A DNA stretch of 64,000 bases from positions 186,001 to 250,000 of the forward strand of contig NZ_JAJNDA010000009.1 in assembly GCF_021026295.1 (NCBI RefSeq), written 5' to 3'. Position numbers and translations under genes: made by a program. This DNA comes from Actinomycetospora soli. GTDB taxonomy: Bacteria; Actinomycetota; Actinomycetes; Mycobacteriales; Pseudonocardiaceae. This document shows positions 8,530-15,784 of the stretch, piece after piece. Below the pieces are notes generated by a model, which ran no database searches, was not told the DNA's origin, and saw nothing but the letters and a program-made list of their open reading frames with translations. The first letter of the stretch is position 1, and every line of letters starts with the position of its first letter.

Positions 8530-9576
8530 TCAGCCCGCCGTCGCGTACGCCTTCAGCGGCGGCTCGGCGAACACGCGCGGGTACGTGGCGATCTGGTAGG
8601 CGGCGCCCGCGGCGTAGGCGGCGAACCGGGCCGGTCCGGTCACGGGGTCGACGCCGGGCTGGAAGGGCTGCAGGCACACGGCGCGGTCGATGCGGGCGGC
8701 GGAGGCGAGCCCTCCGTGGTCGAGCGCGTCCACCACGAGCGCGTAGGCCACCGGGTCGATCGAGCCCATCGACAGGTGCTCGGCGAGGTGGCCGGGGCAG
8801 ACGTCGAAGGTCGAGATGTTGGCGCGACCGCCCGCGCCGGTGTCGAGCCGCGAGCTCTCGGCCGGCGGGAGGTTGGGGACGACGACCTCGTCGGTCGGGG
8901 TCCACATCGACGTGTAGTTGATGCCGGCGAAGGTCTCCCCGCCGGCGTTGAGCGCGTCGAGGAACCGCGAGAACGTCGCCTGCTGCCAGATCGACGGGGC
9001 GCACCCCACGGTGCACACCGGGTAGGAGTCCAGCGTCCCGTGGTTGGAGGGGTCGATCCCGATGACCGACGCGGTCCGGTTCCGGGTGTCCGGCCAGTAC
9101 TTCAGCGCCCAGCGGCCGATCATGCCGCCCTGCGAGAAGCCGACGACGGCGACCTTCTGCCCGCTGCGCGCCGCCACGGTGCGGATCGCGTTGACGACGT
9201 ACTCCGCGGAGACCTGGATGTCGCTCATCGCGTGGTTGGGCAGCTCGACCGAGCAGTACGGCCGCCCCGCGGCGCGGAACGCGCGGAAGTAGTTCCAGGA
9301 GAAGTTCTCCTCCGGGGTCAGCGTCGTCCCCGGGATGAACAGCGCGACCGGCCGGGAGGTGTTCGTCGTCCCGGGCCCGCACGCGACCGCCGCGTCGAGC
9401 CGCGACTGGGGCACCGTGAACGCGGGTCCGCCGCTGCTGGACGACCAGGCGGGTGCCGGTACGACGGCGGGTGCCGCCGCCGCGGCGGGTGCCGCGAGGC
9501 CGGCCGCGAGGGCCAGTCCGAGCACGCCGGCGCCGAGCGCCCGGGCCCAGCGAGGCGTCGTCGGGAACGGACGCAT
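8530..9576 (-). CDS. Secreted CalB-like lipase/esterase
   Basis: A 348-residue protein with a clear Sec signal peptide (charged N-terminus, hydrophobic core, AAAAAP around residues 30-36). The alpha/beta-hydrolase motif GFSQGG carries the nucleophilic serine. An Asp in TPTDEVV and a His in PGHLAEH complete a plausible triad. The order and spacing resemble the extracellular lipases of actinobacteria related to Candida antarctica lipase B. It should act on esters outside the cell. ATG 9576 is preceded by AGGAGA. It lies tail to tail with the coiled-coil gene and is not obviously in an operon. Confidence 0.85.
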   Translation of the reverse strand: MRPFPTTPRWARALGAGVLGLALAAGLAAPAAAAAPAVVPAPAWSSSSGGPAFTVPQSRLDAAVACGPGTTNTSRPVALFIPGTTLTPEENFSWNYFRAFRAAGRPYCSVELPNHAMSDIQVSAEYVVNAIRTVAARSGQKVAVVGFSQGGMIGRWALKYWPDTRNRTASVIGIDPSNHGTLDSYPVCTVGCAPSIWQQATFSRFLDALNAGGETFAGINYTSMWTPTDEVVVPNLPPAESSRLDTGAGGRANISTFDVCPGHLAEHLSMGSIDPVAYALVVDALDHGGLASAARIDRAVCLQPFQPGVDPVTGPARFAAYAAGAAYQIATYPRVFAEPPLKAYATAG

Positions 9577-9632
9577 GTCGGTCTCCTGTCACCCGGGAAC
9601 TCGAGTACCGGGTAGTAGACCTCACACTGCGT

Positions 9633-10553
9633 TCACGACGACGGGCGGGGTACCTCCGGACGGACCGCCCGCTGCGTCCGGGTGGGGGTAGGTGCACCGA
9701 GCGCGCGGGAGATGCCGCGGGCCGCCGCGCGGACCGCCGGGACGAGCGTCCGCGGCTCGATCCCGCCGGGGGTCGACGGCGAGGGCACGACCACCGAGAT
9801 CGCGGCGACGACGGCGTCGGCCTCCCCGCGCACCGGCGCGGCGACCGAGAGCGAGGCGAGGTCGATCATCCCGTCGCAGACGGCCACCCCGTCGCGGCGG
9901 ATGCCGGCGAGCGTGCGGCGCAGGACGGCCGGGTCGGTGATCGTCCGGGCGGTGAACGAGGTGAGCGTGCTCGCGAGCACCGACTCCTGCACCACCGGCG
10001 GCGCGAACGCCAGCAGCACCTGCCCGACCCCCGTCCCGTGCAGCGGCCACCGCCCACCGACGCGGGAGAGCAGCCGGACGGCGTCGGGGTGGGCGAGGCG
10101 CTCGACGTAGACCCCCTCGTGGCCGTCGCGCACCGCGAGCTGCACGTTCTGCCGGGTGGCCTCGTAGAGGTCCTCGAGGAACGGCATCGCGCGCTCGCGC
10201 AGGCCGATGCTGCGCGGGGCGAGGGAGCCGACCTCCCACAGCCGCAGCCCGATCCGGTAGGCGCCGTCGCCGCCCCGTTCGAGCGCGCCCCAGCCCGCGA
10301 GCTCGCCGACGAGGCGGTGCGCGGTGGACACCGGCAGGGCCGCGGCGCGGGCGATCTCGGTGAGGGTCAGGGCCGTGTGGTCGTGATCGAACACCTCGAG
10401 GATCGAGAAGACGCGGCCGGTCACGGTGTCGCCGCCGGAGCGGGGGCCGCGGCGTGCGCGCGAGGAGGTCAGACCGCTGCCCGCGGGCAGGCCGGGCCGC
10501 GGCGGGCGGCCGACCGGCCGGGACGGAGCGGGCTCCGGGACGTCGGGGGTCAC
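9633..10553 (-). CDS. IclR-family regulator of the protocatechuate operon
   Basis: About 306 residues: a disordered Pro/Arg-rich N-terminal tail, a winged helix-turn-helix (LTLTEIARAAALPVSTAHRL), and the IclR effector-binding domain. GTG 10553 is chosen because AAGGAG sits seven bases upstream; longer versions would run through the operator. It is divergent from pcaH-pcaG-pobA, the classic position of PcaR/PobR-type IclR regulators. These respond to 4-hydroxybenzoate, protocatechuate or beta-ketoadipate. A perfect 7-5-7 palindrome touches its own Shine-Dalgarno sequence, suggesting autorepression. Whether it activates or represses the operon is unknown. Confidence 0.85.
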   Translation of the reverse strand: MTPDVPEPAPSRPVGRPPRPGLPAGSGLTSSRARRGPRSGGDTVTGRVFSILEVFDHDHTALTLTEIARAAALPVSTAHRLVGELAGWGALERGGDGAYRIGLRLWEVGSLAPRSIGLRERAMPFLEDLYEATRQNVQLAVRDGHEGVYVERLAHPDAVRLLSRVGGRWPLHGTGVGQVLLAFAPPVVQESVLASTLTSFTARTITDPAVLRRTLAGIRRDGVAVCDGMIDLASLSVAAPVRGEADAVVAAISVVVPSPSTPGGIEPRTLVPAVRAAARGISRALGAPTPTRTQRAVRPEVPRPSS

Positions 10554-10566
10554 CGTCGGCTCCTTT

Positions 10567-10585
10567 GCTTCCGGTGGACGGAAGC
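10567..10585. promoter_or_regulatory. Putative IclR operator, 7-5-7 palindrome
   Basis: GCTTCCG and CGGAAGC are perfect inverted repeats separated by GTGGA. The site lies between the divergent IclR gene and pcaH, immediately upstream of the regulator's AAGGAG Shine-Dalgarno. IclR proteins commonly bind palindromes of this size. Assignment to this regulator is by position. Confidence 0.55.
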
Positions 10586-10626
10586 CAGCCTCTCGCAGCC
10601 CCGGGATCCCCGCCACCCTGAGCGGT

Positions 10627-11394
10627 GTGAGCCCAGCAGCACCCGAGCGCCGACGCACGGAGCAGGACGAGGTCACGGACGCGATCCGCGAGGCCTCCGC
10701 CGTCGACCCGCAGCGCGGCGGACACCCCGACCGGGCCTTCGCGCCCTACCGTTCGACGAGCCTGCGGGCGCCGTCGCAGCCGCTGGTCGTCGCCCCGCCC
10801 AGCCTGCTCGAGCTGACGGCGCCGGTCTTCGGCGCGAAGGACGTCCGGCCGAGCGACGCCGACCTGACGCTGCACTCCACCGGCGAGCCGCTCGGCGAGC
10901 GCATCGTGGTGACCGGGCGGGTGCTCGACCGCGACGGCCGCCCGGTCCGCAACCAGCTCGTCGAGGTCTGGCAGGCCAACGCGTCCGGTCGCTACGCCCA
11001 CGACGGCGACCGCCACCCGGCCCCGCTCGACCCGCACTTCACCGGCGGCGGCCGCTGCCTCACCGACGACGACGGGCGCTACCGCTTCGTCACGATCAAG
11101 CCGGGCGCCTACCCGTGGCGCAACCATCACAACGCGTGGCGGCCGGCCCACATCCACTTCTCCCTGTTCGGGACGGCGTTCACGCAGCGCCTCGTCACGC
11201 AGATGTACTTCCCGGGCGACCAGCTCTTCGCGCTCGACCCGATCTTCTCCTCGGTCACCGACGAGAAGGCCCAGCAGCGCCTGGTCGCGCGCTACGACCA
11301 CGACACGACCGTCGCCGAGTGGGCGCTGGGCTACCAGTGGGACATCGTCCTCGACGGCCCCGGCGCGACCCCGCCCGACCCGGACGAGGTGTGA
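10627..11394 (+). CDS. pcaH: Protocatechuate 3,4-dioxygenase beta subunit
   Basis: The 255-residue product opens the ring of protocatechuate between the two hydroxyls, giving 3-carboxy-cis,cis-muconate, using non-haem Fe(III). All ligand motifs are present: Tyr123 in GRYAH, Tyr162 in GAYPW, and His175 and His177 in RPAHIH, with the conserved Arg172 before them. GTG 10627 gives a length typical of PcaH. It is first in pcaH-pcaG-pobA, one base before pcaG, and divergent from the IclR regulator. Confidence 0.95.
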   Translation: MSPAAPERRRTEQDEVTDAIREASAVDPQRGGHPDRAFAPYRSTSLRAPSQPLVVAPPSLLELTAPVFGAKDVRPSDADLTLHSTGEPLGERIVVTGRVLDRDGRPVRNQLVEVWQANASGRYAHDGDRHPAPLDPHFTGGGRCLTDDDGRYRFVTIKPGAYPWRNHHNAWRPAHIHFSLFGTAFTQRLVTQMYFPGDQLFALDPIFSSVTDEKAQQRLVARYDHDTTVAEWALGYQWDIVLDGPGATPPDPDEV

Positions 11395-11395
11395 G

Positions 11396-12007
11396 ATGAC
11401 CCTGGATCCGTCCCCCTCCCAGACCGTCGGCCCGTTCTTCGCCTTCGGCCTCCCGTTCGACGGCGGCGGTGACGTCGTGCCGCCCGGCACCGCGGGCGCG
11501 ATCTCGCTGCACGGCACCGTGCGCGACGGTGCGGGCTCGCCCGTGCCCGACGCGCTGCTCGAGTTCTGGCAGGCCGGCCCCGACGGCCGCATCCCGGTCC
11601 GGGCCGGCTCGCTCGCCCGCGACGGCCGGTCCTTCACCGGCTTCGCCCGCGTGCCGACCGACCGCGCCGGGGACTACGTCGTGCGCACCCTGCGGCCCGG
11701 CCCGATCACGGGGTCGCCCGAGGCGCCGCACCTCGCCGTCACGGTGTTCGCCCGCGGGCTGCTGCACCACCTGTTCACGCGCGTCTACTTCCCGAACCAC
11801 ACCGAGGCGAACGCCGCGGACCCGCTGCTGTCCGCGCTGCCCGAGACGCGCGCGGCCACGCTCATGGCCGTGCCCGACGGCTGGTTCGGCGGGCCCGGCT
11901 ACCGGTTCGACATCCGGCTGCAGGGCCCGGGGGAGACGGTGTTCCTCGACCTCGTCGGGGGCGACGCGGCCGAGTCGGGCGCGACCGTCGACGGGGCCTC
12001 GTCGTGA
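11396..12007 (+). CDS. pcaG: Protocatechuate 3,4-dioxygenase alpha subunit
   Basis: A 203-residue intradiol-dioxygenase-fold subunit without the full set of iron ligands, as expected for PcaG, which pairs with PcaH in an alpha-beta protomer. The opening SPSQTVGPFF and the VYFPNHTEAN segment are characteristic. ATG 11396 is one base after the pcaH stop, and its own stop overlaps the pobA start in GTGA, so translational coupling is likely. Confidence 0.95.
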   Translation: MTLDPSPSQTVGPFFAFGLPFDGGGDVVPPGTAGAISLHGTVRDGAGSPVPDALLEFWQAGPDGRIPVRAGSLARDGRSFTGFARVPTDRAGDYVVRTLRPGPITGSPEAPHLAVTVFARGLLHHLFTRVYFPNHTEANAADPLLSALPETRAATLMAVPDGWFGGPGYRFDIRLQGPGETVFLDLVGGDAAESGATVDGASS

Positions 12008-13209
12008 CCGCCCCGGACCGGACCACCGTCGCGATCGTCGGCGGCGGGCCCGCGGGCCTCATGCTCGCCCACCTGCTGCGGGCGCGGGGCGTGGACTCCG
12101 TGGTGCTGGAGTCGCGTCCCCGCGAGCGGGTGGAGTCGCGCCAGCGGGCCGGCATCCTCGAGCACGGCACGGTCGACGCGCTGCGCGAGGTCGGCGCGGA
12201 CGCCCGCATGGTCGAGTCGGGGATGCCGCACGACGGGTTCGCCTTCCACGTGCACGGCGAGCGCATCCACGTCGACATGCAGGCCCTGACCGGGCGCCAC
12301 GTGATGATCTGGGCGCAGACCGAGGTCGTGAAGGACCTCGTCGCGCTGCGCCTCGAGCAGGGCGAGCCGCTGCTGTTCTCCGCCGAGGTCCTGGCCGTCG
12401 ACAAGGTCGACGGGCCGCTGTCCCGCGACGGCGAGGCGCTCGTGCGCTACCGGTACGACGGCGCCGAGCACGAGCTGCGCGCGGACGTCGTGGTCGGGGT
12501 CGACGGCTTCCACGGGGTGGCACGCCGCGCGATCCCGGACGACGCCGTGCGCACCTACGAGCGCGTCTACCCCTTCTCCTGGCTGGGGATCCTCGCCGAC
12601 GCGCCGCCGTCGTCGGACGAGCTGGTCTACGCCCGGCACGAGCGCGGGTTCGCGCTGCTCTCGATGCGCTCGCCCTCGGTCACCCGGGCCTACATCCAGG
12701 TACCGAACGACACCGACCCGTCGTCGTGGTCGGACGAGGCCATCTGGGACGAGCTCGAGGTGCGGACCGCGCTCGGGGACGGCTCGTTCCGGCTGAACCG
12801 CGGCCCGGTCACCGACAAGAGCGTCACGCCGATGCGCTCGTTCGTCGCCGAGCCGATGCGCCACGGCCGGCTCTTCCTGGCCGGCGACGCCGCCCACATC
12901 GTCCCGCCGACCGGGGCGAAGGGGCTCAACCTCGCCGTCGCCGACGTCCGGGTGCTGGCCGGGGCGATCTCGTCCTGGGTGGCCGACGGCTCGCAGGAGC
13001 TGCTCGACGCCTACTCCGACACCGCGTTGCGCCGGGTGTGGCGGGGCGAGCACTTCAGCTGGACGATGACGACGATGCTGCACCGCGACCCCGACGCGGA
13101 CCCGTTCGACGACCAGCTCGCGCTCTCGCACCTGCGGCTGGTCGCGCAGTCCGAGGCGTACCGGACCGCGATCGCCGAGAACTACCGGGGCGTGCCCCTC
13201 GGCATGTGA
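12004..13209 (+). CDS. pobA: 4-hydroxybenzoate 3-monooxygenase
   Basis: A 401-residue flavoprotein monooxygenase. It shows the N-terminal FAD dinucleotide fold (VAIVGGGPAGL), the second FAD motif DG at the DVVVGVDGFHG segment, and the C-terminal GDAAHIVPPTGAKGLN flavin motif characteristic of p-hydroxybenzoate hydroxylase. It converts 4-hydroxybenzoate to protocatechuate using NAD(P)H and oxygen, feeding PcaHG directly. GTG 12004 overlaps the pcaG stop. The 3' end is embedded in an 18-bp hairpin. The later beta-ketoadipate genes (pcaB, C, D, I, J, F) are not in the window. Confidence 0.95.
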   Translation: MTAPDRTTVAIVGGGPAGLMLAHLLRARGVDSVVLESRPRERVESRQRAGILEHGTVDALREVGADARMVESGMPHDGFAFHVHGERIHVDMQALTGRHVMIWAQTEVVKDLVALRLEQGEPLLFSAEVLAVDKVDGPLSRDGEALVRYRYDGAEHELRADVVVGVDGFHGVARRAIPDDAVRTYERVYPFSWLGILADAPPSSDELVYARHERGFALLSMRSPSVTRAYIQVPNDTDPSSWSDEAIWDELEVRTALGDGSFRLNRGPVTDKSVTPMRSFVAEPMRHGRLFLAGDAAHIVPPTGAKGLNLAVADVRVLAGAISSWVADGSQELLDAYSDTALRRVWRGEHFSWTMTTMLHRDPDADPFDDQLALSHLRLVAQSEAYRTAIAENYRGVPLGM

Positions 13210-13245
13210 GCAGAAAGGGTCGCTATGGCGACCCTTTCTGCTCAC
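13206..13245. terminator. 18-bp perfect inverted repeat, bidirectional terminator-like
   Basis: The arms 13206-13223 and 13228-13245 (starting GTGAGCAGAAAGGG) are perfect complements around TATG. The pobA stop codon lies in the left arm, and the Lrp gene on the other strand ends 12 bases beyond. There is no T tract. Confidence 0.75.
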
Positions 13246-13256
13246 CAGAGCGAAGC

Positions 13257-13739
13257 TCACATGTTCGTGAACCGGTCGACCAGCCCCGACGTCGCGACCA
13301 TCGTCGTGAACCGCGCGACGCCGGGGATCTGGGCGAGCGTGCGGCGCAGCAGCACGTCGAGGGCGTGCACGTCGGCCACGTCGACCCGCATCAGGTAGTC
13401 GACGTCGCCGGTCACGTGGTGGCAGCTCACGAGGCCGTCGAGGTCGACGATCCAGCGCTCGAAGCGCCCGACCGTGTCCGCGGTGTGGTCGACCAGCACC
13501 ACCGACAGGTGCACCACGAGCGCCCGCCCGATCGCCTCCGGGTCCAGCACCGCCCGGTACCCGCGGATCACGCCCTCGGTCTCGAGGCGGCGCAACCGCC
13601 GCTGCGCGGAGGACGCCGAGACGGTCACGGCCTCGGCGAGGTCGGCCAGGCTGGACCGCCCGTGGTCGACGAGGTGGGCCAGGATCAACCGGTCGACGCG
13701 GTCGAGCTGGGTGGTTCGTCCATCGGACGCGGCGGTCAT
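13257..13739 (-). CDS. Lrp/AsnC-family transcriptional regulator
   Basis: A 160-residue protein: N-terminal winged helix (LDRVDRLILAHLVDHGRSSLADLAEAVTVS region with a typical QRRLRRLE recognition helix) followed by the RAM/Lrp ligand-binding domain with the TGDVDYLMRV strand. I chose ATG 13739 because the coding pattern upstream is not conserved in type; further in-frame starts exist. It is divergent, 80 bases apart, from an EamA exporter, an arrangement in which Lrp proteins usually control amino acid or drug export. A CACCAT...ATGGTG inverted repeat lies in the gap. Confidence 0.85.
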   Translation of the reverse strand: MTAASDGRTTQLDRVDRLILAHLVDHGRSSLADLAEAVTVSASSAQRRLRRLETEGVIRGYRAVLDPEAIGRALVVHLSVVLVDHTADTVGRFERWIVDLDGLVSCHHVTGDVDYLMRVDVADVHALDVLLRRTLAQIPGVARFTTMVATSGLVDRFTNM

Positions 13740-13819
13740 GACGGAATCATGCACCTGCTCGCCGTCGTGCCGCGGAAGTCGCCCGGCATCGCCCACCATG
13801 ATCGACGCACGATGGTGTC

Positions 13820-14788
13820 ATGACGAGGAACGTGGCCCTGCTGGCGATGGTGGTCGCCGGCGCGGCGTGGGGAGCGGTGTTCGTGGCGCCCGGACTGGCG
13901 CCGCTCGCCCCGGCCCTGCTGCTGGCGACCGGGAGGTTCGTGGCGTTCGGGGCGGTCTCGCTGCCCCAGGTCCGCCGGGTGCTGCGGGCCGACGTCCCCT
14001 GGGGCCGCGTGATCGCCCACGCCCTGACCGGCTCGGTCCTCTACTACGCCCTCGTCGCCGTCTCCGTGCGGCTGGCCGGCCCCACCGTCGCCGTCGCCAC
14101 CATCGGCCTCGTCCCCGTCGTCATGGCCCTGGTCTCCGCGCGCGGCACCGGTCGCGTCGCCGGGCTCGTCCCCGCGCTCGTCCTCGTCGCGCTCGGGCAG
14201 GTGCTGCTGCACGTCGGGCCCGGTCAGGACTGGTCGCTCGAGGCGCTCGTCGGGCTCGCCCTCGCCGTCCTCGCCCTGATCTCGTGGTCCTGGTACGGCC
14301 TGGACTCCCACAAGCTCCTGCACGACCGCCCCGACATCGCCCCCGTCCTCGCCGCCGCCCAGGGCCTCGCCGCGGGGGCCCTCGCCCTGCCGGCCGCGGC
14401 CGCCCTGCTCCTCGTCGACGGGGTCCCGGCGCAGCCCCTGCGGGCGCTCGTCGTGGTGCTGTTCCTCGGCCTCGTGTCCTCCTGGCTCGCCGTCCGCCTC
14501 TGGCACGCGGCCGCCGGACACCTCTCGCCGGTCCTCGTGTCCCAGCTCATGGCGCTGGAGACCGCCTGGGGCTTCGTGTTCGCCGCGATCGTCGAGGGCG
14601 GCGTCCCCGGCCCGCTGCAGCTCGCCGGCGAGATCACGCTGGTCGGCGGCGTCGTGCTCGCGGTGCTCGTCGACGCCCGCCGCTCCCGGCGTGCGGTGCC
14701 GGTCCCCGAGGTCCCCGAGGTCCCCGAGGTCCCCGAGATTCCCGACGGCGGATCGGTGCCGGAGCCGGTGTCGACCGGGCGTTCCTGA
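13820..14788 (+). CDS. EamA/DMT-superfamily exporter
   Basis: A 322-residue membrane protein with about ten hydrophobic helices in two EamA repeats; GAAWGAVFV in helix 1 is typical of the family. It should export a small metabolite across the inner membrane. The C-terminal tail has a short tandem array of VPE units, encoded by 9-bp repeats at 14703-14738, which may vary in number. Its divergent Lrp neighbour is the probable regulator. Confidence 0.85.
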   Translation: MTRNVALLAMVVAGAAWGAVFVAPGLAPLAPALLLATGRFVAFGAVSLPQVRRVLRADVPWGRVIAHALTGSVLYYALVAVSVRLAGPTVAVATIGLVPVVMALVSARGTGRVAGLVPALVLVALGQVLLHVGPGQDWSLEALVGLALAVLALISWSWYGLDSHKLLHDRPDIAPVLAAAQGLAAGALALPAAAALLLVDGVPAQPLRALVVVLFLGLVSSWLAVRLWHAAAGHLSPVLVSQLMALETAWGFVFAAIVEGGVPGPLQLAGEITLVGGVVLAVLVDARRSRRAVPVPEVPEVPEVPEIPDGGSVPEPVSTGRS

Positions 14789-14908
14789 GCGTCCCGGTCG
14801 GTCGGGTCGGGTCGGCTCGCGGTTCCCGTGGCACGGGGGCGAGCTGAGTGCGCCCGGTGCCGTTGGGATCGGACGGCCGGCACCGACCCGTCGTCGGACC
14901 CCTCCCGT

Positions 14909-14929
14909 ATTATCAGGTTTCCTGTTAAT
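14909..14929. promoter_or_regulatory. Putative MarR (CouR-type) operator
   Basis: ATTATCAGG and CCTGTTAAT form a 9-3-9 inverted repeat with one mismatch, in an AT-rich island just before the hydroxycinnamoyl-CoA hydratase-lyase gene. MarR proteins, including CouR of p-coumarate operons, bind AT-rich palindromes of this size and release DNA on binding the CoA thioester. The MarR gene encoded at 17236 is the natural candidate. The site overlaps TATTAT, which could be the -10. Confidence 0.6.
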
Positions 14930-14938
14930 GTCCCGGGC

Positions 14939-15784
14939 ATGAGCACGCCGCCGTCGTTCGAGACCGTCGCGATCGAGGTCGGGCAGGGCCCGGAGGAGGC
15001 CGGCATCGGCTGGCTGTTCTTCGACCGGCCCGACAAGCGCAACGCGATGAACCCGACCCTCAACCGCGAGATGATCGCGGCGCTCGACTGGCTCGAGGGC
15101 GCCGAGGACGTGCGGGTCGTCGTGCTCACCGGCCGCGGCGACGCCTGGTCGGCGGGGATGGACCTGCAGGAGTACTTCCGCGAGGTCGACGCCGCCCCGC
15201 CGCACGTGGAGATCCGGGCGCGCCGGGACTCGGCCGAGTGGCAGTGGCGCCGGCTGATCCACTTCGCGAAGCCGACGATCGCGATGGTCAACGGCTGGTG
15301 CTTCGGCGGCGCCTTCACCCCGCTCGTGTGCTGCGACCTGGCGATCGCCGCCGAGGACGCGAGCTTCGGGCTCTCCGAGGTCAACTGGGGCATCCCGCCG
15401 GGCGGCCTGGTCTCCCGGGCGCTGGCCGAGACGATCCCGGCGCGCGACGCCCAGTGGTACGTCATGACCGGCGAGCGCTTCGACGGCCGGCAGGCCTCCG
15501 CGATGCGCCTGGTCAACGAGGCCGTGCCGGGCGAGCGGCTCCGCGCGCGGACCGTCGAGGTGGCCGCCAGGCTGGCGGGCATGAACACCCACGTGCTGCG
15601 CGCGGCGAAGGTCGGGGTGAAGAAGGTGCGGCAGATGTCGTGGGACGTCGCCGAGGACTACCTGTACGCCAAGCTCGACGCCGCGACCGGGCACGACCCG
15701 GAGCAGGGCAAGCAGCAGGGGCTCACGCAGTTCCTCGACGCCAAGACCTACCGGCCCGGCCTGGGGGCGTACGAGCGGTCATGA
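14939..15784 (+). CDS. p-Hydroxycinnamoyl-CoA hydratase/lyase
   Basis: A crotonase-fold protein of 281 residues that hydrates p-coumaroyl-, caffeoyl- or feruloyl-CoA and cleaves it to the benzaldehyde and acetyl-CoA. Diagnostic stretches of the HCHL family are present: RPDKRNAMNPTLNREM, AWSAGMDLQEYFREVDA, AMVNGWCFGGAF for the oxyanion hole, and LSEVNWGIPPG with the catalytic glutamate. The C-terminal QFLDAKTYRPGL also fits. ATG 14939 follows the AT-rich promoter and operator. Its stop overlaps the ligase start in ATGA. The aldehyde product would need an oxidase not seen here to reach 4-hydroxybenzoate or vanillate. Confidence 0.93.
   Translation: MSTPPSFETVAIEVGQGPEEAGIGWLFFDRPDKRNAMNPTLNREMIAALDWLEGAEDVRVVVLTGRGDAWSAGMDLQEYFREVDAAPPHVEIRARRDSAEWQWRRLIHFAKPTIAMVNGWCFGGAFTPLVCCDLAIAAEDASFGLSEVNWGIPPGGLVSRALAETIPARDAQWYVMTGERFDGRQASAMRLVNEAVPGERLRARTVEVAARLAGMNTHVLRAAKVGVKKVRQMSWDVAEDYLYAKLDAATGHDPEQGKQQGLTQFLDAKTYRPGLGAYERS

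Noticed and set aside
13796-13819. CACCAT...ATGGTG inverted repeat as an Lrp site
   Set aside because: The arms are six bases with a 12-base spacer and overlap the transporter start region. This is too weak to list as a separate feature.
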